Assembly: GCA_047975025.1 (NCBI GenBank)
Contig: JBKECY010000024.1
Span: 11,215 to 75,214, forward strand
From: JBKECY01 sp047975025
GTDB taxonomy: Bacteria > Bacillota > Clostridia > Lachnospirales > Lachnospiraceae
Length of the DNA stretch: 64,000 nucleotides
Reading direction: 5' to 3'
The position numbers and the translations under genes are program-made. Below are positions 37,247-46,254 of this stretch, piece after piece. Each line of letters begins with the position of its first letter. Within the stretch, counting starts at the first letter, position 1. Under the pieces are notes generated by a model that was not told where the DNA came from, ran no database searches, and saw only the letters and a list, made by a program, of their open reading frames with translations.

Positions 37247-38308
37247 ATGCAATATGGAAAACTGCAAGTAGAGGAAGGATCGTTGCTTTTCTCAAGAAAA
37301 CTGAAAAATATCACACTGTCTGTTCAGGATGTGCTATGGGTGTACCGAAGTAAAGTAGACTGCAGCAAGATCGAAGAGGACACGCAGGATGAGCCAGTAG
37401 AAAGTTTTCAATTGGTGCTGTTCACGAAGACAAAGAAAAAATACATTTTTGATATGTCTGAAGAGGATACTCTTTTGTGCATGAAAAAATTAAAAGAATT
37501 AAATCCCGGATTAATCACCGGCTATCCGAAAGGGGCGCAGATTCCATTGCTGAGCCTGTCGAATACCCGGGATCTCGGTGCGTTAAGAACAGAAGATGGA
37601 AAGCGGATTATTCCGCACCGTCTGCTTAGAAGCGGCGAGCTATATCATGTGTCGCAGGAAGATCAACTGACGCTTTTACAAGAATATAATCTGAAGACGG
37701 TCATAGATTTACGCACACAGGCGGAACGGGAACAGAAGCCGGATACACAGATGGATGGAGTGCAGTATATACATAACCCGATTTTTGATGATGAGGCACT
37801 CGGTATTACAAGAGAGAAGAGTATCTTTGATATTCTTTCTGATTTTCAGAGTACGCAGTCCTTCGATATGATGGATTTATATGAACAGCTGGTAACGGAT
37901 AAGTACTGTAAGAATCATTATGCGAATTTTTTTCAGAATCTTACCGAACATACGGAAGGTGCGATTCTGTGGCACTGCAGTGCCGGTAAGGACCGGGCAG
38001 GAATTGCGACAATGCTTCTGCTTAGCGCCCTTGGTGTCCCCAAAGGAGCCATCATAGATGATTTTATGAGAACAAATATTTTCTTAGAACCTGAAATGCA
38101 GTATTTCGTACGCAAAATGCAGGATGAAAATGAATCACCGGAAAATATTGAGAAGATGCTGCCGCTTTTCCAGGTCAGGGAAAGCTATATACAGCAGGTA
38201 TACCGAATCATTGAACAGGAATATGGAACAATTGATGCGTATCTGAAGAAGGAAATGTGCCTGACACCCAAGGCACTGGAAATCCTAAAGGATAGCTTTC
38301 TAATCTAA
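37247..38308 (+). CDS. Tyrosine-protein phosphatase (DSP-like) with N-terminal extra domain
   Basis: A 353-residue protein. Residues about 95-353 are a Y_phosphatase3-type tyrosine phosphatase: NTRDLGALRTEDGKRI, HRLLRSGELYH, VIDLRTQAEREQKPD and the P-loop HCSAGKDRAGIAT with the nucleophilic Cys and invariant Arg. The first 90 residues form a separate, mostly beta domain (YGKLQVEEGSLLFSRKLKNI, FQLVLFTKTKKKYIFDM) that I cannot name; a PH- or GRAM-like shape is possible. No signal peptide is present, so it acts in the cytosol. The HD-domain gene starts 11 bases downstream, suggesting joint function. Relatives dephosphorylate phosphotyrosine or phosphoinositides. Confidence 0.87.
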   Translation: MQYGKLQVEEGSLLFSRKLKNITLSVQDVLWVYRSKVDCSKIEEDTQDEPVESFQLVLFTKTKKKYIFDMSEEDTLLCMKKLKELNPGLITGYPKGAQIPLLSLSNTRDLGALRTEDGKRIIPHRLLRSGELYHVSQEDQLTLLQEYNLKTVIDLRTQAEREQKPDTQMDGVQYIHNPIFDDEALGITREKSIFDILSDFQSTQSFDMMDLYEQLVTDKYCKNHYANFFQNLTEHTEGAILWHCSAGKDRAGIATMLLLSALGVPKGAIIDDFMRTNIFLEPEMQYFVRKMQDENESPENIEKMLPLFQVRESYIQQVYRIIEQEYGTIDAYLKKEMCLTPKALEILKDSFLI

Positions 38309-38319
38309 AGGAGCAAAGT

Positions 38320-38814
38320 ATGGAGCCAGCAATCAATCAGGCAATAGGTGAGATGATTTCTTATTATGCGGGAGACCCAAGGCGGATTCAGCATTTCCTT
38401 AAAGTTCACAGTTTTGCAAGGTGGATGGGGGCACAGGAACTTTTGCCGGCTGATGAGATGCTGATTTTAGAACTGGCAGCTCTGATGCATGATATTGGCA
38501 TTAAGGAAAGCGAGAATAAATACGGTACGGCGACGGGAAAGCAGCAGGAAAAAGAAGGACCGCCTCTGGCGCGCGTATTTCTCCAGAATTTGGGCGTGGA
38601 TAAGAAAGTAACGGAAAGAGTATGCTATCTTGTGGCGCATCATCACACCTACCGTAATGTAGCGGGAAAAGATTATCAGATTCTGATTGAGGCCGATTTC
38701 CTCGTAAATGCCTATGAAGATCAGTTAGAGCGAGAGGCTATTGAGGCAGCAGAGGAAAAGATTTTTACCACTAAAACCGGAAAATGGCTCTTAAAACGCC
38801 AGTTTCTGACATAA
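38320..38814 (+). CDS. HD-domain phosphohydrolase
   Basis: A 164-residue HD-domain protein. Metal ligands are seen as H (FLKVHSFARWM), the HD pair in AALMHDIGIKES, the downstream histidines in YLVAHHHTYRN, and the final Asp in IEADFLVNAYED. Such small HD proteins hydrolyse phosphate esters, often nucleotides; the substrate is not evident. It is cotranscribed with the tyrosine phosphatase and followed by a separate promoter for ilvN. Confidence 0.88.
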   Translation: MEPAINQAIGEMISYYAGDPRRIQHFLKVHSFARWMGAQELLPADEMLILELAALMHDIGIKESENKYGTATGKQQEKEGPPLARVFLQNLGVDKKVTERVCYLVAHHHTYRNVAGKDYQILIEADFLVNAYEDQLEREAIEAAEEKIFTTKTGKWLLKRQFLT

Positions 38815-38821
38815 TGATTGA

Positions 38822-38850
38822 TTGACAAAGAAATCATTAGTTGTTAGAAT
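38822..38850 (+). promoter_or_regulatory. Predicted promoter of ilvN
   Basis: TTGACA at 38822-38827 and TAGAAT at 38845-38850 with a 17-base spacer, 30 bases upstream of the ilvN ATG. No T-box or leader peptide is visible in this short gap. Confidence 0.65.
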
Positions 38851-38879
38851 TGAGTTTGTCCGAATAGGAGGAAGTACTG

Positions 38880-39377
38880 ATGAAGCAAAGAGTTTTTTCG
38901 ATTCTGGTAGACAATACGGCAGGTGTATTAAGCCGCGTGGCCGGTTTGTTCAGCAGACGGGGATTTAATATAGACAGTTTTACAGCAGGCGTTACGGCTG
39001 ACCCGAAGTTCTCAAGGATGACGATTGTCTGCACCGGAGATGAGCTGGTACATCAGCAGATTGAGAAGCAATTAAAAAAGCTGGTGGATGTGCGTGATAT
39101 CAAGGTGCTAAAACCGACGGAGAGCGTGAACCGCGAATTGATTCTGGTGAAACTCAAAGTGGATCAGGTGCAGCGTCAGAATGTGATTTCAATCGTCAAT
39201 GTGTTCCGCGCTAAAATTGTTGATATCGGACATGAATCACTGGTGATTGAACTCACAGGAGATTCAGGAAAGCTGGAAGCCTTTTTGAGTCTGGTGCAGG
39301 GATATGAGATTCTGGAACTCGCCAGAACAGGCCTGACAGGCTTATCCAGAGGAATACATGACGTACGTTTTATTTAA
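38880..39377 (+). CDS. ilvN: Acetolactate synthase small (regulatory) subunit
   Basis: Regulatory subunit of acetolactate synthase, 165 residues, carrying valine feedback control. The N-terminal ACT domain starts RVFSILVDNTAGVLSRVAGLF and has RRGFNIDSFTAG; the C-terminal half has RELILVKLKV and GLTGLSRG. The catalytic subunit gene ilvB is not next to it, which is unusual since the two are commonly adjacent. ilvC follows 72 bases after its stop, so the pair likely share a transcript from the promoter at 38822. Confidence 0.95.
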   Translation: MKQRVFSILVDNTAGVLSRVAGLFSRRGFNIDSFTAGVTADPKFSRMTIVCTGDELVHQQIEKQLKKLVDVRDIKVLKPTESVNRELILVKLKVDQVQRQNVISIVNVFRAKIVDIGHESLVIELTGDSGKLEAFLSLVQGYEILELARTGLTGLSRGIHDVRFI

Positions 39378-39449
39378 GTGTAGTAGTTAAGGCGATCCCA
39401 TAACAATTTGGAGACCTTATCATATAAATCATTCATAGGAGGAACAATC

Positions 39450-40463
39450 ATGGCAGCAAAAATTTATTATCAAGAGGACTGTAATTTATCGTTATTAGAA
39501 GGGAAAACAATTGCTATTATCGGCTATGGAAGCCAGGGTCATGCACATGCCCTTAATGCAAAAGAATCCGGATATAACGTAATTATTGGTCTGTATGAGG
39601 GAAGCAAATCATGGGAAAAAGCAGAAAAACAAGGATTTGAAGTGTTTACTGCTGCTGAAGCTGCTAAAAGAGCCGATGTAATTATGATTCTCATTAACGA
39701 TGAGAAACAGGCAGATATGTATGAGGAATCCATCAAACCAAATCTGGAAGAAGGCAATATGTTAATGTTCGCACATGGATTTGCCATCCATTTCGGACAG
39801 ATTATTGCACCAAAAAATGTTGATGTTACTATGATCGCACCAAAAGGACCGGGACATACAGTAAGAAGCCAGTACCAGGAGGGTAAAGGTGTTCCTGCAT
39901 TAGTAGCGGTACATCAGGATGCAAGTGGCAAAGCAAAAGACAAAGCTCTTGCTTATGCAGCCGCTATTGGCGGAGCAAGAGCCGGTGTTTTGGAAACTAC
40001 TTTCAGAGAAGAAACTGAAACCGATTTGTTTGGCGAGCAGGCAGTTCTTTGCGGCGGTGTTACAGCGCTGATGAAATGTGGATTTGAAGTATTAGTTGAG
40101 GCAGGATATGAGCCGGAGAGTGCGTACTTTGAGTGTATCCATGAGATGAAACTGATCGTTGACCTGATTTTCCAGAGTGGATTCGAAGGAATGCGTTATT
40201 CAATCTCTAATACAGCCGAGTATGGCGATTATATTACTGGACCGAAGATTATTACAGAAGATACCAAGAATGCAATGAGACAAGTTCTTAAAGATATCCA
40301 GACAGGCGTGTTCGCCCGTAACTGGCTTCTTGAGAATAAAGTGGGATGCCCCAGCTTCAAAGCAATTAGAAAGAAAGAGGCTTCTCATAAGTTGGAAGAG
40401 GTTGGAGCAGAACTTCGTAAGCTGTACAGCTGGAACAACGAGAACAAATTACTGGATAACTAA
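39450..40463 (+). CDS. ilvC: Ketol-acid reductoisomerase (NADP+)
   Basis: Class I ketol-acid reductoisomerase of 337 residues, second common step of Val/Ile/Leu synthesis. The start at 39450 is set by AGGAGGAACAATC and the family N-terminus AAKIYYQEDCNLSLLEGKT. The dinucleotide-binding motif is IIGYGSQGHAHALN, and the knotted helical domain has EQAVLCGGVTALM, ECIHEMKLIVDLI and ISNTAEYGDY with the metal-binding acids. It acts directly on the product of acetolactate synthase. Confidence 0.97.
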   Translation: MAAKIYYQEDCNLSLLEGKTIAIIGYGSQGHAHALNAKESGYNVIIGLYEGSKSWEKAEKQGFEVFTAAEAAKRADVIMILINDEKQADMYEESIKPNLEEGNMLMFAHGFAIHFGQIIAPKNVDVTMIAPKGPGHTVRSQYQEGKGVPALVAVHQDASGKAKDKALAYAAAIGGARAGVLETTFREETETDLFGEQAVLCGGVTALMKCGFEVLVEAGYEPESAYFECIHEMKLIVDLIFQSGFEGMRYSISNTAEYGDYITGPKIITEDTKNAMRQVLKDIQTGVFARNWLLENKVGCPSFKAIRKKEASHKLEEVGAELRKLYSWNNENKLLDN

Positions 40464-40524
40464 TTTTAATATGAAATATCAAAGCAGAGCAGGTCTTTTG
40501 TTTTGATGAGGGAAGGGGATGCAG

Positions 40525-40881
40525 ATGAGAGAAGAGAGAAGTATTGCATTAAGTATTGTTTTATCAATTATCACCTGTGGTATTTATGGGTTGTACTGGA
40601 TTGCTGTATTAAATGATGAAACATTGGCAGATTTGGGTGAGCAGGGAACTTCAGGCGGTATGGTCGTACTGCTGTCTATCATTACTTGCAACATCTATGG
40701 CTGGTACTGGATGTATCAGTTAGGAGACAGAGTTGACAGATTGAATTCGCAGAATGGAAAAGTTTCTTCAAATTCTTCTATTTTGTACCTGTTGCTTAGT
40801 ATCTTCGGGCTGAATATTGTGGCATTGGCAATTGCTCAAAATGAGATGAATTCAATCAATGCAAACCGATTTAACGGATAA
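40525..40881 (+). CDS. DUF4234-like small membrane protein
   Basis: A 118-residue protein with three to four hydrophobic segments and the repeated pattern SIVLSIITCGIYGLYW and LLSIITCNIYGWYWMYQL, which is the DUF4234 signature. The ATG at 40525 is preferred over the one at 40519 because GGAAGGGG touches the earlier ATG and is six bases from the later one. It is a small integral membrane protein of unknown role. A short gap separates it from ilvC; it is followed by a bidirectional terminator. Confidence 0.8.
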   Translation: MREERSIALSIVLSIITCGIYGLYWIAVLNDETLADLGEQGTSGGMVVLLSIITCNIYGWYWMYQLGDRVDRLNSQNGKVSSNSSILYLLLSIFGLNIVALAIAQNEMNSINANRFNG

Positions 40882-40897
40882 TATGATTGTTCCGCAG

Positions 40898-40925
40898 GAG
40901 GATGGCCTATGGCCATCCTCTTTTA
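40898..40925. terminator. Bidirectional terminator between the DUF4234-like and LysR genes
   Basis: GAGGATGGCC, loop TAT, GGCCATCCTC then TTTTAT. A perfect 10-bp stem between convergent genes. Confidence 0.8.
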
Positions 40926-40934
40926 TATCCAAGG

Positions 40935-41852
40935 TTAGAGCAGGCTTGTCTGCATTTGTTCAAAAAACAATTCGACAAAATGACGGACCATCGAATTGGC
41001 ATAAGTCTGGCCTCGGCCTTTTTTGTAGACAAATCCAATCTGCCGCGGCAGAATCTCATCAGATAGCGGAACTTGTGTTAGGCTTCCGTCGGCCAGCTCC
41101 TCTGTAACGAATTCCTGAATCAGACAACCAATTCCAAGTCCTACCTTGCAGAACTCTATCAGCAGATCCATACTTGTTACTTCCAGCAGCTGTGAGAATA
41201 CCAAGGCTTCTTTGGGGAGTATACTGTCAATATACTGTCGGGTCAGATTGTTTTGGTCAAGCATCAGTAAAACTGCATTCTGGTAGGGTGATTTTGCATT
41301 GGCCGGATAGTGTAAAAGCTGTTCCAGATAAGAAGGTTTGGCAGCAAAGATATCATGTATGTCGCGAATCTTTCGGAAACCAAACGGACTGCGTACGGTG
41401 GTGCTTCCAATCAAGCCGACATCGATTTTATCATCCTCGAGCATCTGAAGTGTCTGCTGGGAGGATTGAGAATCGATAACAATTCTGGTCATGGGGTTGT
41501 CCAGCAGGTACTGATTTAAATAGGGAAGCAGTACGTGCTTGCACAGACTGGTACTGACTCCGATTCGCAAAGGCTTCATACCAAACTGGTTCATTAGCCG
41601 AATCTGGCTCTCAGCGTCATGAATCTGTTCAAAAGCTGATTTTACATGGGAGTAAAGCAGCTCGCCTTCCGGTGTCAGTGTAACACCGCGGGAATTGCGG
41701 GTAAAAAGTGTAACTTCAAGTGCAGTTTCAAGTTTCATAATACTTTTGCTTATGGCTGGCTGGCTGATATAGAGTTCTTTTGCCGCTTTTGAAATGCTGC
41801 CATACTGACATACACTTAAAAAAGTTCTATAGGCATTTAGATTTTCTTCCAT
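40935..41852 (-). CDS. LysR-family transcriptional regulator, divergent from leuCD
   Basis: LysR-type regulator of 305 residues. The N-terminal helix-turn-helix is AYRTFLSVCQYGSISKAAKELYISQPAISKSI, here split as the first helix and the SQPAISKSI recognition helix, followed by LFTRNSRGVTLTPEGELLY. The C-terminal half is a substrate-binding-like effector domain (LRIGVSTSLCKHVLLPYL). It is divergent from leuC with 128 bases between the start codons, the usual arrangement for a LysR protein controlling its neighbour. An effector related to the leucine pathway is plausible but inferred. Ribosome site GGAAAGGA precedes the ATG. Confidence 0.92.
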   Translation of the reverse strand: MEENLNAYRTFLSVCQYGSISKAAKELYISQPAISKSIMKLETALEVTLFTRNSRGVTLTPEGELLYSHVKSAFEQIHDAESQIRLMNQFGMKPLRIGVSTSLCKHVLLPYLNQYLLDNPMTRIVIDSQSSQQTLQMLEDDKIDVGLIGSTTVRSPFGFRKIRDIHDIFAAKPSYLEQLLHYPANAKSPYQNAVLLMLDQNNLTRQYIDSILPKEALVFSQLLEVTSMDLLIEFCKVGLGIGCLIQEFVTEELADGSLTQVPLSDEILPRQIGFVYKKGRGQTYANSMVRHFVELFFEQMQTSLL

Positions 41853-41980
41853 GCTCGATTCCTTTCCGGAGAATAGACATAACTAAAATGAATGGAATGT
41901 ATTCGTAATATGTATTTTTATTATATCATGGAGTGTGCTAAAATGCTAATAAGTTATTATTTATCAGGAGGACAGTTACT

Positions 41981-43249
41981 ATGGGAATGACAATGACACA
42001 AAAAATTCTTGCAGCACATGCTGGACTGGATGTAGTCGAGGCAGGACAATTGATTGAGGCAGAATTGGATCTTGTATTGGGAAATGATATCACATCCCCT
42101 GTTGCAATTCATGAGATGGAAAAAATGACAGTGGATACAGTATTTGATCAGGATAAAATTGCGCTGGTTATGGATCATTTTATCCCAAACAAGGATATTA
42201 AATCAGCACAGCACTGCAAATGTGTACGTGAATTTGCTGCCAAACACGAAGTAACCAATTATTTCGATGTAGGAGACATGGGAATCGAGCACGCTCTTTT
42301 ACCGGAGAAAGGACTGACAGTCCCTGGAGATGCCATTATCGGCGCAGACTCGCATACCTGTACATATGGTGCACTTGGTGCGTTTTCGACCGGTGTGGGA
42401 AGTACGGATATGGCAGCAGGCATGGCAACGGGTAAAGCCTGGTTCAAGGTACCTTCTGCAATTCGTTTCAATATCATCGGCAAGCCGAAGCAATGGGTAA
42501 GCGGCAAAGATGTAATTTTGCACATTATTGGAAAAATCGGTGTAGACGGAGCCTTGTATAAATCCATGGAATTTGTGGGAGAAGGCATTGCAAACCTTAC
42601 CATGGATGATCGCTTTACGATTGCCAATATGGCAATTGAGGCCGGAGCCAAGAATGGTATATTTCCGGTGGATGCACTTACAGAAGAATACCTGACGGAA
42701 CATACAAAACGTCCTTATAAGGTCTATGAGGCAGATGAAGATGCGGTATATGATGAAGAGTATACAATTGATTTAAGTGTTCTTGAATCTACAATTGCAT
42801 TCCCTCATTTGCCGGAAAATGCCAGAACCATGTCAGAAATCACTGAACCGGTGCGAATTGACCAGTCTGTCATAGGGTCTTGTACAAACGGCAGAATTGA
42901 TGATTTGCGTTGTGCCGCTGCCATACTAAAAGATCACAAGGTTAAAAAAGGTGTGCGCTGTATCGTGATTCCAGCCACACAGAAAATATACCTGCAGGCA
43001 ATCGAAGAAGGTCTGGTACAGATCTTTATAAAGGCTGGCGCCGTTGTAAGTACGCCAACATGCGGACCTTGTCTGGGCGGTTACATGGGAATTCTGGCGG
43101 AAGAGGAGCGCTGCGTTTCTACAACCAATCGTAACTTTGTAGGTCGTATGGGGCATGTAGATTCAGAAGTTTATCTGGCCAGTCCGGCGGTAGCAGCTGC
43201 GAGCGCAGTGACAGGAGTTCTGTCTCAGCCAAGCGATATCGGATTATAG
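41981..43249 (+). CDS. leuC: 3-isopropylmalate dehydratase large subunit
   Basis: Large subunit of isopropylmalate isomerase, 422 residues, an aconitase-family [4Fe-4S] enzyme. Cluster cysteines are C301 (IGSCTNGRIDD), C361 and C364 (PTCGPCLGGYMG). Other motifs are GADSHTCTYGALGAFSTGVGS and TTNRNFVGRMGH. It is of the short archaeal/clostridial type rather than the longer LeuC of enterics. leuD starts 13 bases later. Strong AGGAGGA site upstream. Confidence 0.95.
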   Translation: MGMTMTQKILAAHAGLDVVEAGQLIEAELDLVLGNDITSPVAIHEMEKMTVDTVFDQDKIALVMDHFIPNKDIKSAQHCKCVREFAAKHEVTNYFDVGDMGIEHALLPEKGLTVPGDAIIGADSHTCTYGALGAFSTGVGSTDMAAGMATGKAWFKVPSAIRFNIIGKPKQWVSGKDVILHIIGKIGVDGALYKSMEFVGEGIANLTMDDRFTIANMAIEAGAKNGIFPVDALTEEYLTEHTKRPYKVYEADEDAVYDEEYTIDLSVLESTIAFPHLPENARTMSEITEPVRIDQSVIGSCTNGRIDDLRCAAAILKDHKVKKGVRCIVIPATQKIYLQAIEEGLVQIFIKAGAVVSTPTCGPCLGGYMGILAEEERCVSTTNRNFVGRMGHVDSEVYLASPAVAAASAVTGVLSQPSDIGL

Positions 43250-43262
43250 GAGGAGAAATAAG

Positions 43263-43748
43263 ATGAAAGCAAATGGACATGTATTTAAATATGGGGATAA
43301 TGTAGATACTGATGTAATCATTCCGGCACGCTATCTGAACTCATCAGATCCTAAGGAGCTTGCACAGCACTGTATGGAAGACATCGATAAAGATTTTGTA
43401 AAAAACGTTCAGCAAGGCGATATTATTGTTGCAAATAAGAACTTCGGGTGTGGCTCTTCCAGAGAACATGCGCCACTGGCTATAAAAGTATCGGGGATTA
43501 GTTGTGTCATTGCGGAAACCTTTGCCAGAATTTTTTACAGAAATTCCATCAATATCGGTCTTCCGATTATTGAATGCCCGGAAGCAGCCAAGGAGATTGA
43601 ACAGGGGGATCAGGTGGAAGTGGATTTTGACTCAGGTATGATTTATAATCTGACGAAGATGACAGAGTATAAGGGGCAGGCATTTCCACCTTTTATGCAA
43701 AAAATTATCGAGGCCGAAGGCCTGGTAAATTACATCAATCAAAAGTAG
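43263..43748 (+). CDS. leuD: 3-isopropylmalate dehydratase small subunit
   Basis: Small (swivel-domain) subunit, 161 residues, with FKYGDNVDTDVIIPARYLN and the substrate-binding loop NKNFGCGSSREHAPLAI. It completes the isomerase with leuC. leuA and leuB are not in the window. Length matches the short LeuD type that partners with the short LeuC. Confidence 0.95.
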   Translation: MKANGHVFKYGDNVDTDVIIPARYLNSSDPKELAQHCMEDIDKDFVKNVQQGDIIVANKNFGCGSSREHAPLAIKVSGISCVIAETFARIFYRNSINIGLPIIECPEAAKEIEQGDQVEVDFDSGMIYNLTKMTEYKGQAFPPFMQKIIEAEGLVNYINQK

Positions 43749-43799
43749 AAGAAGGAAGCAGATTTTTTACATTTCTTACCACAAAAATTGAAATATAGC

Positions 43800-43828
43800 T
43801 TTACAAGTTGCCGTCAAAATCGTATAAT
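43800..43828 (+). promoter_or_regulatory. Predicted promoter of tRNA-Pro
   Basis: TTTACA at 43800-43805 and TATAAT at 43823-43828 with a 17-base spacer, 32 bases before the tRNA 5' end. Confidence 0.65.
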
Positions 43829-43860
43829 GCATAGGTTGGATGTTATAGCATAAGCATTTA

Positions 43861-43934
43861 CGGGGTATGGCGTAGCTTGGTAGCGCGTACGGCTGGGGGC
43901 CGTGAGGTCGCAGGTTCAAATCCTGTTGCCCCGA
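43861..43934 (+). tRNA. tRNA-Pro (anticodon GGG)
   Basis: Complete cloverleaf: acceptor CGGGGTA/TGCCCCG, D arm with GCTTGGTAGCGC, anticodon stem TACGG/CCGTG with loop CTGGGGG (anticodon GGG), and T arm GCAGG-TTCAAAT-CCTGT. The discriminator base is A and CCA is not encoded. Confidence 0.93.
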
Positions 43935-43970
43935 TTTCAAAGCAGTATGAGAAGTACTAAAGACACCTAA

Positions 43971-44001
43971 GGGTTTGGTCGTTGACCAGGCCCTTTATTT
44001 T
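43971..44001 (+). terminator. Terminator after tRNA-Pro
   Basis: GGGTTTGGT pairs with ACCAGGCCC (two G-U pairs) around loop CGTTG and is followed by TTTATTTT. Confidence 0.6.
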
Positions 44002-44019
44002 ACTATAAAACAAGGGGGA

Positions 44020-44693
44020 ATGAGAGTGGGAAAATTGAGAAAGCTTTATAACTATGGGATGATTGTTGTCATTATTGCCAGTCTGGTGCCGTTATGCTTT
44101 GCGTACGACAACAGCACCCTAAGAATGATTGATAAAATCACCGTCACAATATTTATTGCCGATTATCTGGTGAGATGGGGCGCCAAAATACATAGGGACA
44201 GATCGCTAAAAGCCTTTTTATCCTATCCTGTACAGCCAATGGCAATCATTGATCTGTTAGCAATACTTCCTTCGATTTCGGCCGTTAATAATGTGTTCAA
44301 GACGTTTAGAGTATTACGGCTGTAAAGGCTCTAAGAGTATTCAAATTCTTTCGATATTCTAAAAATATAAAAATCATCAGTGAAGTTCTAAAAAACCAAA
44401 AAGGCCAGTTAATTACTGTGGGGGCGCTTGCTTTAGGGTATATCGTCATTTCTGCGCTCATTGTGTTTCAGGTGGAGCCACAGACCTTTGACAATTTCTT
44501 TAATGCAATTTATTGGGCGACCGTATCGCTTACGACCGTAGGCTACGGCGACATATATCCAACAACAGAAATCGGCAAAGTCATCAGTATGCTGTCTTCG
44601 TTCTTCGGAATTGCAGTCGTAGCATTACCCGCCGGTATTATTGTGGCAGGGTATACGGAAGTTTTGGCGGAACGAACATCAAAAAAGGAGTAG
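44020..44693 (+). pseudogene. Voltage-gated-type K+ channel with a single-base frame break
   Basis: A six-helix potassium channel split in two frames. The first part holds S1-S4 (VVIIASLVPLCFAY, DKITVTIFIADYLVRWG, PMAIIDLLAILPSI, VFKTFRVLRL) and stops at 44325. The second frame continues the S4 helix directly (VKALRVFKFFRYSKN from 44322), then S5, the pore with selectivity filter TVSLTTVGYGD, and S6. Adding one G at CTG-TAAAG (near 44321) gives LRLVKALRVFKFF without interruption, so the ancestral gene is about 225 residues. The start is ATG 44020 or GTG 44026, the latter being better placed after AAGGGGG. If the break is real the product would be a non-functional S1-S4 fragment. Confidence 0.8.
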
Positions 44694-44711
44694 AGCTTAG
44701 AAAGCAAGCTG

Positions 44712-46189
44712 TTACTCCATGTTAGATGAGGCAAATAAATCATTGACAATTACTGAAATAGTAGCCATATCTTCTTTCGTGGGGATATTGCTGATACAGA
44801 TACAGGGGCGCTCATCTGTGGGTACAAAAGGAAAATCTGTAATTAGAAGAGCGTAATTTTGATCCTCGATTCGCGCGGTTGTGATCAGAGAGTCCTTGTA
44901 GGTATCTGTGACAATTTTTGTGGAAAAATGAGTGTTCAAAAGATCTGCCAGGACCTGACCATGATGTGTGTCATAAAAACTTAAGACCATGACCCTGATT
45001 TTTTTCTTCATCGAATACAGATTCGTAATTAGTTTTTCCCAGTTGATTAGCATGGTATAAATCAGCTCGGAGGCTAAGACTTCTGTGCAGGGCAGCCCGG
45101 AAGCTTCTAACAGTTGTATGGCAGCCTCTTTTAGTGATTCAAAAAATTCCGGGGCGTATAATTCCACAGCCTCAGAAAAGTGCTTTTTGGAATCGTACAG
45201 AATATAGCGTGGGCTGGGATAATGTTCTTTCATATTGGAAATCTGATTCATAACATCTACAATCAGCTGATTGTTATTTGGCACTGGCAAATTGGATTTT
45301 TCTGAAAGTGAGGTGACAATATCGGTCACTTTCCCCATAAGGCAGGTGATTTCAGGATCTGTTTCGGCCATTTTCTGTGCTTCTTCAAACGTATCCACAA
45401 AATTGGGGCTCAAAAAGATTTCCATCAGCTGCTTAAAGAAGTCGGGGCTGAAGGAAAGTCCGAGCATTTTGCGGTAGTGCATATAATTTGAAGACTGTTT
45501 TGCCAAATCTGGTACATCATGAAAAACAGCTTTAGTACGATAATCAATGCCATGTCCTTGACGCAGACGCTGTAATGAGATGGCGGTCCACAGCTTTAAT
45601 TCACTGAAGTGAGAGGGCGTAAGATGCCGGGCATTGTGCTTAATGGAGGCAACCAAAAACTCATCCAGCAAAGAACTGTCATCCAGAAACGGCCATTCGA
45701 ATGGCGAGCAGCGTTCTCTGAAATATAAAGCATAAAAGTAGCGGATATTCTCTTCTATGCCTGCAAGGTGGCAGGGGTTCATCTTCAACTGAACGTTAAA
45801 GACACTTAGAGAAAGATTGATTTTTTAGCCATTCTGTACAGAGCGGAGCTGCTGATAAAGAGATGGGGCTCCAAGTCGGTAATATTAAGTTTGTCATTAA
45901 AAAAAATCATTTCCAAAAGTCTGAAAGCCACGCTGTCCTCAAGAATAATCTGGTATAGACGCTTCATTCCGAGAAAGGGAGGAACTGTATACCGTATACC
46001 GAATTGTGATGTCAGAATTTTGCTTTCCCGAAACAAAGCATTACAATAACGAATATCATTATTGATGATACGCTCCGAGCAGGAGATGGCCTGGGCTATG
46101 TCTTTGGTAGAGACCCAGTCATCCCGTTCTATAAGTATTTCCAGCATTTGAATTCGTCTCTTGGCGGCAGAATCTAGGATATTGAACAT
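44712..46189 (-). pseudogene. Mga-type transcriptional regulator with a single-base frame break
   Basis: One regulator of about 490 residues in two frames. The N-terminal part (46189-45806) is an HTH regulator: RRIQMLEILIERDDWVS, TKDIAQAISCSERIINNDI, then a second HTH of the Mga type (LFISSSALYRMAKKS). The remainder (to 44712) is PRD-like and ends in an EIIB-like segment (IRVMVLSFYDTHHGQVLADL). The break is at the T6 run 45821-45826; with one more base the join reads RMAKKINLSLSVFNVQLKM, fully collinear with Mga proteins. Its neighbour upstream is a small membrane protein transcribed in the same direction. Targets are unknown. Confidence 0.75.
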
Positions 46190-46254
46190 GTGCTACCTCT
46201 ATTCGTGTGTTTTCAAAAAGTATATCATAAGAGACGAGATAAATCCAGACGATA

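Noticed and set aside
38851..39449. T-box or leader peptide attenuator before ilvN or ilvC
   Set aside because: The leader before ilvN is about 20-30 bases and the ilvN-ilvC gap has no T-box sequence or run of Leu/Val/Ile codons.
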